Below the pieces are notes generated by a model, which had not been told where the DNA came from, searched no databases, and was given only the letters and a program-made list of their open reading frames with translations. Shown in pieces: positions 52,787-60,512 of a DNA stretch of 64,000 bases. Each line of letters opens with the position of its first letter. Positions within the stretch are counted from its first letter, which is position 1. The position numbers and the translations under genes were made by a program. Source of the DNA: SIG701 sp045577175 (GTDB taxonomy: Bacteria; Bacillota; Clostridia; Oscillospirales; CAG-272); assembly GCA_045577175.1 (NCBI GenBank), contig JAZNHT010000054.1:16366-80365 (forward strand), read 5' to 3'.

Positions 52787-53115
52787 AAGGACAGTTTTTG
52801 AAAGTTAGCAAAATATGTGAACCTACCGACAGGAGGACAGAGGACGATTTGCGTTCTCTGTCCTCCTTGTATATAGCGCGGAAAGTAAAATAGCCTTCCT
52901 CCGGGAGGAAGGTGGCACGCGATAGCGTGACGGAAGGAGCCCACGTGACTTTAGGCTTGTGCTGACTTTATTCTAACGCATTCTCCCTCAGTCGCCTACG
53001 GCGCCGGCTCCCTCCCGGAAGGAGCCGCGTTCATCTATGCCTTGTCATTTTTCCTGACAAGCCAAAATACGGCATACCTCTTTCGAGATATACCGTATTC
53101 CTCAAAACTGTCCTT
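52787..53115. repeat. MITE-like palindromic element
   Basis: No gene lies in the 394 bp between 52759 and 53152. A 12-bp perfect inverted repeat bounds most of it (AAGGACAGTTTT at 52787-52798, AAAACTGTCCTT at 53104-53115). Inside are a 15-bp hairpin (52831-52867), two related palindromic units in opposite orientation (about 52893-52940 with CCTTCCTCCGGGAGGAAGG and CACGCGATAGCGTG; about 52985-53030 with CAGTCGCCTACGGCG and GGCTCCCTCCCGGAAGGAGCC) and a last hairpin (about 53065-53099, AATACGG...CCGTATT). No coding capacity. It looks like a non-autonomous dispersed repeat of a type common in gut Clostridia. Confidence 0.65.
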
Positions 53116-53152
53116 TAGAGAACTGCTCTAACATCTCTGCCTTTTTCCGTTT

Positions 53153-54334
53153 TTACCCCTCAAACTGCGATACCACAATCGAGAAGCGGCTTTCCCACGC
53201 TTTCTCAAGGAGCGCATCGTAATCGAGCTTTTCCTCCTGTGCGATCACCTTTTCAAGTACGGGCTGCGTCTTCGGATGGCGCGGCGTGAATACGGTGCAG
53301 CAGTCCTCGTACGGCAGAATCGACGTCTCAAACGTGCCGATGTGCCGCGCCGTGCGCACGATTTCCTCTTTATCCATACCGATGCACGGACGGAAAATCA
53401 GCCTGTCCGCCGCCGCTTCCGTGACGGAGATCGCCGCCATCGTCTGGCTGGCAACCTGCCCGAGACTCTCGCCCGTAATCAGTGCGGACGCACCGCACCG
53501 CTCTGCCATGCGGCAGGAGAGACGCATCATAAATCGGCGGAGGAGCAGTGTGAAGTAATCCTCCTCGCAGTTGTCGCGGATCGCCTCCTGAATCTTCGTC
53601 AGCGAAATGACGTGCATACGGATCGGTCCGCAGTATTCCGTCATAATCCGCGCAAGGGAGGCGACCTTCTCACGCGCGCGGTCGCTCGTGTACGGGATGC
53701 TTTCAAAATAGAGCGCGTCCAGTGCAAGTCCGCGCCGTGCCATCATGTAGCCGGCGACCGGGCTGTCGATGCCGCCCGAGAGGAGCAGAAGTCCCCGTCC
53801 GCTTGAGCCGAGCGGGACACCGCCGGCACCGCGATCCTGTCCGGCGTGGATGTACGCCGCCGTGTCACGGATCTCCACGCGCACGGTCACGTCCGGATGG
53901 TCGAGATCGACCTTCAGATCGGGACGCATCGAGAGGATGACACCGCCGATCTCCGCCCCGATTTCGGGGGACTTAAGCGGGAATTTTTTGTCGGAGCGCT
54001 TTGCCTCCGCGCGGAATTTCTTTGCCCCGGCAAGATACGGCGGCAGATACTCACGCGCCACGCGGCAGATGTCCTCCATGGATTTTTCCGCGACGGCGGC
54101 ACGGGATACGCCCACGAAGCCGAAGACGTGCTTCGCCTGCTCGTACATCTCGTCGATGTCCTCAAAATCGGTCAGCGGCGTGATGTAGAGCGTGCTCTGT
54201 GCGGCACGCACGTCGAATTTGCCGATGTGGGAGGCGCGGCGGCGCACCTCGCGGAGCAGAATACTCTCGAATCGGGAGCGGTTTGCCCCCTTCAGAATGA
54301 TTTCGCCGTATTTGCAGAGAATGATTTCTTTCAT
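53153..54334 (-). CDS. thiI: tRNA 4-thiouridine synthase ThiI
   Basis: Makes s4U at position 8 of tRNA and may feed sulfur to thiamin synthesis. 393 residues: an N-terminal ferredoxin-like/THUMP region (CKYGEIILKGANRSRFES, with DHPDVTVRVEIRD) and the PP-loop ATPase LLLLSGGIDSPVAGYMMARRG. The conserved GESLGQVASQT and PHPKTQP-like tail (FTPRHPKTQP) follow. The C-terminal rhodanese domain of the E. coli form is absent, as in Bacillus, so a partner cysteine desulfurase is needed; none is adjacent. It follows the winged-helix gene by 4 bp. Confidence 0.95.
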   Translation of the reverse strand: MKEIILCKYGEIILKGANRSRFESILLREVRRRASHIGKFDVRAAQSTLYITPLTDFEDIDEMYEQAKHVFGFVGVSRAAVAEKSMEDICRVAREYLPPYLAGAKKFRAEAKRSDKKFPLKSPEIGAEIGGVILSMRPDLKVDLDHPDVTVRVEIRDTAAYIHAGQDRGAGGVPLGSSGRGLLLLSGGIDSPVAGYMMARRGLALDALYFESIPYTSDRAREKVASLARIMTEYCGPIRMHVISLTKIQEAIRDNCEEDYFTLLLRRFMMRLSCRMAERCGASALITGESLGQVASQTMAAISVTEAAADRLIFRPCIGMDKEEIVRTARHIGTFETSILPYEDCCTVFTPRHPKTQPVLEKVIAQEEKLDYDALLEKAWESRFSIVVSQFEG

Positions 54335-54338
54335 ATTC

Positions 54339-55007
54339 TTATCCTTTATCTGAATGATCTGTTTGGAGAACGAGGGAAAATCCGCCGTCCTTGTCGGGCA
54401 GAATCGCGCGGTAAACGGGCAGGGCGGAGAGCTTTTTTCTGAGATACGTCATGTACACGCGCACGGAGTCCGAGCTGTGCCGGGCGAATGCTTCCTCCAG
54501 CCGCTTGCGGCTTGCCGCGTGCGGATATGCTTCCGTCAGCGCGGCGAGGAGCTTTTCCTCGCACGGCGTGAGGGGAATGCGCACGCTTCCGCAGACAGCG
54601 AAGCCTCCCTCCGTGCGGATTTTCTCGGTGTGCGGAGAGGGGACGGGCGGTGCGCTTTGTGCCGGCAGCGGATCGGCGAGGAGCGAGGATACGGCGCGCC
54701 GGAACTGTGCGAAGGACAAAGGCAGAGTGAGTGTGACGGATCGCGGCGGCATCCATGCAGGCGGCTCGCCCGATTCCGTGAGGAAAATGACGGCGGCATC
54801 GGCTGCGGTGTGTGCCTCTTTGGCGGCGGTGACGGCGGACGGATTCTCTCCGTCACACACGATCAGCCGTGCGGCGATTCCCTCGCGTGCGTGTCCGCTG
54901 ACGCCGCAGAGGATTGCCGCCGTTTCAGCCCACGCGGCATCCTCGGGGAAGAGAAGCACCTCGCCCTCCGAAAAAAAGGCGGCGCATTCAAAAAGATTTG
55001 CTGTCAT
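54339..55007 (-). CDS. Winged-helix protein with a degenerate receiver-like N-terminus
   Basis: A 222-residue protein. The C-terminal 95 residues form an OmpR/PhoB-like winged helix (VRIPLTPCEEKLLAALTEAY, HAASRKRLEEAFARHSSDSV, RVYMTYLRKKLSALPVYRAI). The first 105 residues alternate like a receiver domain but lack a clear phospho-acceptor Asp and Lys. A Pro/Ala-rich linker joins them. So it may be an orphan regulator not controlled by phosphorylation. The sequence is unusually G+C- and Ala-rich. It overlaps no other gene and precedes thiI by 4 bp. Confidence 0.75.
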   Translation of the reverse strand: MTANLFECAAFFSEGEVLLFPEDAAWAETAAILCGVSGHAREGIAARLIVCDGENPSAVTAAKEAHTAADAAVIFLTESGEPPAWMPPRSVTLTLPLSFAQFRRAVSSLLADPLPAQSAPPVPSPHTEKIRTEGGFAVCGSVRIPLTPCEEKLLAALTEAYPHAASRKRLEEAFARHSSDSVRVYMTYLRKKLSALPVYRAILPDKDGGFSLVLQTDHSDKG

Positions 55008-55107
55008 AAGTCATACACCTCCTGTCCGAATCCATATGTATATGATACCAAGTTCGCGCCGGTTTGTCAATCGGATGACAGGATTTTTGACGGGAGAGGG
55101 AGAGTTT

Positions 55108-56043
55108 ATGCCGATTTTTCTTCTGATGGCGGTTGCCGCACTCGTTTTTCTGAACGGGGCAACGGATGCCTCCAACGCAATCGCCGCCGCGGTGTCGTCG
55201 GGAGCGCTGTCCATGCGCCGTGCGGCGATCCTTGCGGCGTTGGGGAACGCGCTTGGCGGCGTTTGCGCCGTTCTTTTTTTCGGCGGGATCGGGGAAGCGG
55301 TGGCGGAGGCGGCGGATTTCGGGGCTTTCGGCGTCGTCGGTGTGCTTTCCTCGTTGATCGCCACGGTGACGTTCACGGCTGTCGCGTGGCGGATGCGCCT
55401 GCCGACCAGTGAGAGCCACGCGCTTCTTTCCGCCGCCGCAGGGGTGCGTGCCGTCCTCGTCGGAGACGGAATTTTCAAAGCGGTTGCGCCCGCACTTCTC
55501 TGGATGACGCTCTGCACGCTCGGCGGATTCGGAATGGGCTTGCTGTTTGCGCGGTGTGTGCCGCGCACGATGCGAACGCGTACCGTCCGCCGTTTGCAGA
55601 TCGTTTCGGCGTTTGCGGCATCCTTTTTTCACGGCGTGCAGGATCTGCCGAAGTTTATCGCACTCCTTTTCGTGGCAGGTGTGCCCGATTCTCCGCTTTT
55701 GTGGGCGGCGGCAGTCGCGGTTATGGCGATCGGAACACGGCTCGGCGGCAGACGGATGACGGAGGCGGTCGGTACCGATCTTGCCGAGCTGACGCCGTGC
55801 GGTGCGCTTGCGTCCGATTTTGCCGCCGCGGGCACGCTTTTCCTCCTCAGTATCTGCGGTGTGCCTGCCTCAACAACCCATGCAAAAACGGCGTCGGTCG
55901 CCGCCGCGGCACTCCGTGCGGACGGGTGCTTTTTGCATCGGCGGCAGCTCGGCAGATTTCTGATCGCGTGGCTTGTTACGTTCCCCGTGTGCGCCGCGCT
56001 CGGGTACATCGCCGCCCGCGGCGCACTTTGTATTTTAGCATAA
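55108..56043 (+). CDS. Inorganic phosphate transporter, PiT family
   Basis: A 311-residue secondary phosphate transporter with about ten membrane segments. The two PiT half-motifs are present: FLNGATDASNAIA near residue 14 (GANDxxNA type) and FFHGVQDLPKFIA near 175 with SESHALLSAAAG between, and a C-terminal PASTTHAKTAS. Typical PiTs are longer. GGGAGAGGGAGAG precedes the ATG at 55108; an ATG at 55075 is an alternative. Coding DNA is very G+C-rich. The divergent winged-helix gene upstream (100 bp away) could regulate it. Confidence 0.85.
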   Translation: MPIFLLMAVAALVFLNGATDASNAIAAAVSSGALSMRRAAILAALGNALGGVCAVLFFGGIGEAVAEAADFGAFGVVGVLSSLIATVTFTAVAWRMRLPTSESHALLSAAAGVRAVLVGDGIFKAVAPALLWMTLCTLGGFGMGLLFARCVPRTMRTRTVRRLQIVSAFAASFFHGVQDLPKFIALLFVAGVPDSPLLWAAAVAVMAIGTRLGGRRMTEAVGTDLAELTPCGALASDFAAAGTLFLLSICGVPASTTHAKTASVAAAALRADGCFLHRRQLGRFLIAWLVTFPVCAALGYIAARGALCILA

Positions 56044-56084
56044 TGTCGCAAATGAGAAATCTTGGCTTGTTTTTGTAAATTGTA

Positions 56085-56113
56085 TTGACACGGCTGAATA
56101 CGTGTGATATAAT
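56085..56113 (+). promoter_or_regulatory. Sigma-A promoter of the Gfo/Idh/MocA gene
   Basis: TTGACA, 17-bp spacer, TATAAT, both perfect, 70 bp before the start codon. Confidence 0.85.
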
Positions 56114-56182
56114 TACGTTGATGAAGCCGCTTTATCGAAATGTCGGTTTCAAAATATCGTAAAAAATGGGGATTAAATCGTT

Positions 56183-57412
56183 ATGAAGAAAATCAGAGTT
56201 GGTCTGATCGGTCTGAGCCAGCGCGGATTCGGTCTTCTGAAGGCCGTTATCGTGCCCGAAGAGAACCGCCGTGAAAACGTGGAGGTCGTTATGGTCTGCG
56301 ATCTGTATGAGGATCGCGCAACCGAAGCGGCCGATTATCTGGAGAAGATCGGCGAGAAGCGTCCGGTCGTTACGCTGAATCATCATGATGTGATTACCAG
56401 TCCCGATGTGGATGCCGTTATCATCATGACCTCGTGGGAGAGCCATATTCCGCTTGCCATCGAGTCGATGGAAAACGGCAAATATACCGCGATGGAGGTC
56501 GGCGGTGCGTACTCTGTGGAGGACTGCTTCAAGCTGGTCGATGCGTATGAGCGCACGGGTATCCACTGCATGATGCTTGAAAACTGCTGCTACGGCAGAA
56601 ACGAGCTGATGGTTATGAACATGGTCCGCAAGGGTCTGTTCGGTGACATCGTTCACTGCGCCGGCGGATACCTGCACGATCTCCGTTCCGAGATCGCGCA
56701 CGGCGTGGAGAACCGCCACTACCGCCTCAGAAACTACAAGAACCGTAACTGCGAAAACTATCCGACGCACGAGCTCGGTCCGATCGCGAAGGTGCTCGAC
56801 ATCAACCGCGGCAACCGTATGGTTTCGCTCGTTTCCGTGGCATCCTGCGCGAAGGGACTCCATGAGTATATCGACAAGACCGAGGACGTCAACAAGGAGC
56901 TTCTGAACGTCGATTTTGCGCAGGGCGACATCGTTACAACGATCATCAAGTGCGCACACGGTCAGACGATTACTCTTACGCTGGACACCACGCTTCCGCG
57001 CTATTACAGCCGCGGCTTCACCGTGCGCGGTACGAAGGGTATGTATGAGGAAGCAAACGGTACCGTGCTTCTCGATCCCGAGCACGATGAGTTTAACTGG
57101 AAGGATCACTGGGGCTGTGCCGAGAATTACCGCGAGGAGTGGGATCACCCGATCTGGAAGAATTTCCTGAACGACGGTGTCCGCGGCGGTCACGGCGGTA
57201 TGGACTGGCTCGTCTTCACTGCATTCTTTGAGTCGATCGAGCGCGGTATTGAGCCGCCGATCGATACATACGACACGGCAGCCTGGATGTCGATCTCGCC
57301 GCTGTCCGAGCAGTCGATCGCTTTGGGCGGCGCGCCGGTCGCTATCCCGGATTTCACCAGAGGCGCATGGTGCGAGCGTGAGCCCCGTACCGAGTGGGAA
57401 TATACTGTCTGA
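56183..57412 (+). CDS. Gfo/Idh/MocA family oxidoreductase
   Basis: A 409-residue NAD(P)-dependent sugar/cyclitol dehydrogenase-type protein. N-terminal Rossmann motif VGLIGLSQRGFGLLKAVI (the usual GxGxxG is changed to GLSQRG), VICDLYED-type acidic end (VVMVCDLYEDRA), and the EVGGAYSVEDCFKLV block replaces the usual EKP. The C-terminal domain has NCCYGRNELMVMNM, YPTHELGPIAKVLDIN and RGTKGMYEEANG. Relatives include alpha-N-acetylgalactosaminidase-like (GH109) proteins, which share YPTHELGP. So glycoside cleavage by an NAD-dependent mechanism is possible. Preferred codons suggest strong expression. Confidence 0.85.
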   Translation: MKKIRVGLIGLSQRGFGLLKAVIVPEENRRENVEVVMVCDLYEDRATEAADYLEKIGEKRPVVTLNHHDVITSPDVDAVIIMTSWESHIPLAIESMENGKYTAMEVGGAYSVEDCFKLVDAYERTGIHCMMLENCCYGRNELMVMNMVRKGLFGDIVHCAGGYLHDLRSEIAHGVENRHYRLRNYKNRNCENYPTHELGPIAKVLDINRGNRMVSLVSVASCAKGLHEYIDKTEDVNKELLNVDFAQGDIVTTIIKCAHGQTITLTLDTTLPRYYSRGFTVRGTKGMYEEANGTVLLDPEHDEFNWKDHWGCAENYREEWDHPIWKNFLNDGVRGGHGGMDWLVFTAFFESIERGIEPPIDTYDTAAWMSISPLSEQSIALGGAPVAIPDFTRGAWCEREPRTEWEYTV

Positions 57413-57425
57413 TTTTTGATTGCAG

Positions 57426-57461
57426 AAAAGACCGCTTTCTTTTGGGAAGCGGTCTTTTTTT
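57426..57461 (+). terminator. Terminator of the Gfo/Idh/MocA gene
   Basis: AAAGACCGCTTTC, loop, GGAAGCGGTCTTTTTTT, 13 bp past the stop codon. Confidence 0.9.
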
Positions 57462-57472
57462 GCAAAAAACTC

Positions 57473-57501
57473 TTTACTGCGTGGGAGAAATATGATACAA
57501 T
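57473..57501 (+). promoter_or_regulatory. Sigma-A promoter of ddh
   Basis: TTTACT, 17-bp spacer, TACAAT, 30 bp before the ddh start, directly after the upstream terminator. Confidence 0.7.
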
Positions 57502-57530
57502 AAAGCATAGTTTTCTTGCGAGGTGTTTTT

Positions 57531-58508
57531 ATGATCCGTATAGGTATTATGGGATACGGGAATCTCGGACGCGGTGTTGAGCGCGCCGTGATGAAAAATC
57601 CCGATATGAAGGTGGTCGCCGTGTTCACGCGCCGTGCGCCCGAATCTTTGAAAATTCTTACAGAGGATGCCGTTGTCGCCTCCGTCGCCGACGCGGAGAA
57701 GTACGTCGGGAAGATCGACGTCATGATCCTCTGCGGCGGCTCCGCTACCGATCTTCCCGTGCAGGGACCGCAGTACGCGCGCCTGTTCAATATCGTGGAC
57801 AGCTTTGATACGCACGCGAAAATCCCCGAGCATTTTGCCGATTGCGACACCGCATCCCGTGAGGGCGGTACGGTCAGCGTGATCTCCGTCGGCTGGGATC
57901 CCGGTCTCTTTTCGCTCAACCGTCTGTACGGCAGATGCATCCTGCCCGACGGCAAGGATTACACATTCTGGGGGCGCGGTGTCAGCCAGGGACATTCCGA
58001 TGCGATCCGCCGTATCGACGGCGTGATCGACGCCAGACAGTACACGATTCCCGTGCCGGAGGCTGTGGAGGCTGTCCGCCGCGGCGAGAATCCCGATCTG
58101 TCCACGCGCGAAAAGCACACGCGCGAGTGCTTTGTCGTTGCCCGGGAGGGCGCTGATCTCGCACGCATTGAGCACGAGATCGTTACCATGCCGAATTATT
58201 TCGCCGATTACGATACGACCGTGCACTTCATCACGAAAGAGGAGCTCGACCGTGATCACAAGGGGATCCCTCACGGCGGTCGCGTGATCCGCAGCGGCGT
58301 GACGTCCGACGGTGTCGGTCATATCGTTGAGTATTCGCTGACGCTCGATTCCAATCCCGAGTTTACCTCCAGCGTGCTTGTCGCCTATGCACGTGCCGCC
58401 GTCCGCCTTGCCGAGGAGGGCGTGTCCGGCGCGAAAACCGTGCTCGATATTCCGCCGGCGTATCTCTCCGCCGAGTCGGGCGAGACGCTCCGCGCGACGC
58501 TTTTGTGA
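57531..58508 (+). CDS. ddh: meso-Diaminopimelate D-dehydrogenase
   Basis: NADPH-dependent enzyme of the short DAP/lysine route; it converts tetrahydrodipicolinate and ammonia directly to meso-DAP. 325 residues: GIMGYGNLGRGVERAV cofactor loop, ILCGGSATDLPVQGP, SFDTHAKIPEHF, WDPGLFSLNR, and FWGRGVSQGHSDAIRRI, all diagnostic for Ddh. The GAGGTG box puts the start at 57531. Its presence indicates DAP-type peptidoglycan and a dehydrogenase variant of the pathway; the dapA/B genes are not in the window. Confidence 0.95.
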   Translation: MIRIGIMGYGNLGRGVERAVMKNPDMKVVAVFTRRAPESLKILTEDAVVASVADAEKYVGKIDVMILCGGSATDLPVQGPQYARLFNIVDSFDTHAKIPEHFADCDTASREGGTVSVISVGWDPGLFSLNRLYGRCILPDGKDYTFWGRGVSQGHSDAIRRIDGVIDARQYTIPVPEAVEAVRRGENPDLSTREKHTRECFVVAREGADLARIEHEIVTMPNYFADYDTTVHFITKEELDRDHKGIPHGGRVIRSGVTSDGVGHIVEYSLTLDSNPEFTSSVLVAYARAAVRLAEEGVSGAKTVLDIPPAYLSAESGETLRATLL

Positions 58509-58518
58509 GTGGCTTTGC

Positions 58519-58667
58519 TGCCCTTGCTCCCAAGTTTTGATCGAACTTTTTCAAAAGTTCGCGGGATGCAAGGGCAGCGCCCTTGACCGCCCACCGCAGT
58601 GGGCGGGATTTTTATGGCGTTTCTTTTTGATAGCTTTTTCTTTGCGCCGGTGGTGTCAAAGAAAAAG
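58519..58667. repeat. Cluster of hairpins after ddh, dispersed-repeat-like
   Basis: Four successive perfect or near-perfect hairpins: CGAACTTTT/AAAAGTTCG, CAAGGGC/GCCCTTG, CCGCCCAC/GTGGGCGG (58586-58605, followed by ATTTTT, so also a terminator of ddh) and CTTTTTCTTTG/CAAAGAAAAAG (58634-58667). No coding capacity. The rest of the 418-bp gap before rpmG holds a promoter and a leader. Confidence 0.7.
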
Positions 58668-58758
58668 CGGGAAACGATTTGGCTGTGCGTAATGGGATCA
58701 GCTTTTGTCAAGCTGAGGGAGATTCCAAACTTTTTTCCTGATATAATGAAAAAATCTC

Positions 58759-58787
58759 TTGACAGAGCGTGTCCGATGTGCTATAAT
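58759..58787 (+). promoter_or_regulatory. Sigma-A promoter of rpmG-secE-nusG-rplKA
   Basis: TTGACA, 17-bp spacer, TATAAT, perfect boxes. A leader of about 130 nt follows with small hairpins (CGGCGTCAAACGCCG, CAGGATGAAAATCCTG) before the rpmG ribosome site AAGGAGGTGCC. Confidence 0.88.
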
Positions 58788-58926
58788 AGTCCTACCTCAG
58801 TGTGGAGGTTCTTTTTTTGCGCGTCAAAATGCAGAAAATACTTTCACCGAATGAGGGAGGTACGCGGCGTCAAACGCCGACATTCAACAGGATGAAAATC
58901 CTGAATTTTCAAGGAGGTGCCGATAC

Positions 58927-59076
58927 ATGAGAGTTAAAATCACTCTCGCCTGCAGCGAATGCAAGCAGCGCAATTACAACACGATGAAGAACAAGAAGAA
59001 CGATCCGGATCGTCTTGAACTGAACAAGTATTGCCGCTTCTGCCACAAGCATACTCTCCACAAGGAATCCAAATAA
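58927..59076 (+). CDS. rpmG: 50S ribosomal protein L33
   Basis: A 49-residue ribosomal protein of the zinc-binding (C+) form: MRVKITLACSECKQRNYNTM, then YCRFCHKHTLHKESK, giving Cys pairs CSEC and CRFC. AAGGAGGTGCCGATAC precedes the ATG. It starts the rpmG-secE-nusG operon typical of Firmicutes. No tRNA-Trp lies between rpmG and secE, unlike in many bacteria. Confidence 0.97.
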   Translation: MRVKITLACSECKQRNYNTMKNKKNDPDRLELNKYCRFCHKHTLHKESK

Positions 59077-59094
59077 TTTTTAAGGAGAAACGCA

Positions 59095-59385
59095 ATGGCT
59101 GAGAACGAAAAGAAAGTTCCCGCTGAGACGGAAACGAAGGAAGTTGCTAAAGCCGGCGCAAAAACGGCTAAGGCAAAAGAAAAGAAGCCCTCGCTCTTTT
59201 CGAGAATCGGTTCTTGGTTCCGGACGACTAAGGCTGAGCTTAAAAAGATCGCGTGGACGCCCCGCAAGATGCTTTGGAAGAACACTGCGCTCGTCCTTGT
59301 GGCTATGGTAGTGCTTGCCGCAGTGATCGCTCTTCTCGATTATGTATTTTCCAGTGCCATCGTCGGTCTTGGTTTGCTGTTCTGA
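59095..59385 (+). CDS. secE: Preprotein translocase subunit SecE
   Basis: Single-spanning SecYEG subunit, 96 residues. A Lys/Ala/Glu-rich N-terminal extension (about 1-30), the conserved amphipathic block FRTTKAELKKIAWTPRKML and a C-terminal membrane helix (TALVLVAMVVLAAVIALLDYVF). AAGGAGAAACGCA lies before the ATG; nusG follows after 13 bp. Confidence 0.95.
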   Translation: MAENEKKVPAETETKEVAKAGAKTAKAKEKKPSLFSRIGSWFRTTKAELKKIAWTPRKMLWKNTALVLVAMVVLAAVIALLDYVFSSAIVGLGLLF

Positions 59386-59398
59386 CGGGTGACTGGGA

Positions 59399-59947
59399 AT
59401 GAGCGACATCAACGAGATGAACGCAGGTCCGAGATGGTATGTTGCACATACCTACTCCGGGTACGAAAACAAGGTTAAAATGAACCTTGAGAAAATCGTC
59501 GAAAACCGCGGCATGGGTCACTTGATTTTCGACGTGCGCATTCCGATCGAAACGATTGTCGAATCGGACGGAGGCGTGGAGCGTGAGATCGAGAATAAAA
59601 TCTTCCCGTCTTACGTTCTGGTAAAGATGATTATGACAGATGAAAGCTGGCACGTCGTCCGCAATATCCGCGGTGTGACGGGATTCGTCGGTCCGGGATC
59701 GAAGCCGGTTCCGCTGACGGACGAGGAGGTAGCCGCGATCATTTCCGAGGAGGTTGTCCAGTCCGCTGCCGCCACGGTCGCCGTCGGCGATATGGTGGAC
59801 ATCGTAGAGGGCATCTTCACGGGATACAGCGGTAAGCTCAGCGAGATCTCTGCCGACGGCACCGAGGTCACTGTCATCGTATCCACGGTCGGCCGCGATA
59901 TGCCGATCAATCTGGAGATCAAGCACGTCCGCAAGTCGGCGAATTGA
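59399..59947 (+). CDS. nusG: Transcription termination/antitermination protein NusG
   Basis: Elongation factor binding RNA polymerase. 182 residues: NGN domain (RWYVAHTYSGYENKVKMNLE, IFPSYVLVKMIMTDESWHVV, VTGFVGPG) and a C-terminal KOW domain (VGDMVDIVEGIFTGYSGKL). The ATG follows a GTGACTGGGA box. Standard order secE-nusG-rplK. Confidence 0.97.
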   Translation: MSDINEMNAGPRWYVAHTYSGYENKVKMNLEKIVENRGMGHLIFDVRIPIETIVESDGGVEREIENKIFPSYVLVKMIMTDESWHVVRNIRGVTGFVGPGSKPVPLTDEEVAAIISEEVVQSAAATVAVGDMVDIVEGIFTGYSGKLSEISADGTEVTVIVSTVGRDMPINLEIKHVRKSAN

Positions 59948-60014
59948 TGCTCTGCGCGCGAACTCACTAAATTTTGGGAACCGGTCCTCCCGTCATGCAC
60001 GAAGAGCCGGAATC

Positions 60015-60056
60015 GTGGGAGGAAGAAAATTTTTTGAATCTTCCGTCAGAAACCAC
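60015..60056 (+). promoter_or_regulatory. L1-type autoregulatory leader hairpin before rplK
   Basis: In the mRNA GTGG (60015-60018) pairs with CCAC (60053-60056), and GGAAG (60021-60025) with CTTCC (60040-60044). This leaves an asymmetric internal loop (GA against GTCAGAAA). It resembles the ribosomal protein L1 binding site known in rplK-rplA leaders. The rplK ribosome site follows at once. Confidence 0.6.
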
Positions 60057-60073
60057 ATATGGAGGTTTTTCTT

Positions 60074-60499
60074 ATGGCAAAGAAAATTGTCGGTTATGTC
60101 AAGCTCCAGCTCCAGGCAGGTAAAGCAACTCCCGCTCCGCCGGTAGGTCCTGCACTCAGCCAGTATGGCATAGCAATCCCGAACTTCACCAAGGAATTCA
60201 ATGAGCGCACCAAGAAGGACATCGGTCTGGTTATCCCGGTTGTTATCACCGTTTACGCTGACCGTTCCTTCACCTTTATCACCAAGACCCCGCCGGCAGC
60301 CGTTCTGATTAAGAAGGCTTGCGGCATCGAGACTGCATCCGCCGTTCCGAACAAGACGAAGGTCGCTAAGATCACCAAGGAGCAGGTTAAGCAGATCGCT
60401 GAGACGAAGATGCCTGACCTGAACGCCGCTTCTCTTGAGGCTGCTATGAGCATGATCGCCGGTACCGCCCGTTCCATGGGTGTAACGGTTGAGGAATAA
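60074..60499 (+). CDS. rplK: 50S ribosomal protein L11
   Basis: 141 residues, exactly the usual length. MAKKIVGYVKLQLQAGKATP, PPVGPALSQYGI, the rRNA-binding VITVYADRSFTF, and C-terminal MIAGTARSMGV. TGGAGGTTTTTCTT sets the ATG at 60074; an ATG 15 bp upstream overlaps the ribosome site and is rejected. It binds the GTPase centre of 23S rRNA. Confidence 0.98.
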   Translation: MAKKIVGYVKLQLQAGKATPAPPVGPALSQYGIAIPNFTKEFNERTKKDIGLVIPVVITVYADRSFTFITKTPPAAVLIKKACGIETASAVPNKTKVAKITKEQVKQIAETKMPDLNAASLEAAMSMIAGTARSMGVTVEE

Positions 60500-60512
60500 G
60501 GAGGACGCACAG

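Noticed and set aside
52787..53115. Possible insertion sequence
   Set aside because: The ends are inverted repeats but the inside is only palindromes, with no transposase frame, so it is called a MITE-like repeat at most.
56132..57955. Minus-strand open frame of 607 codons opposite the Gfo/Idh/MocA and ddh genes
   Set aside because: It spans two well-supported plus-strand genes, their promoters and a terminator, has no ribosome site and reads as low-information His/Val/Arg-rich protein. It is a by-product of codon bias.
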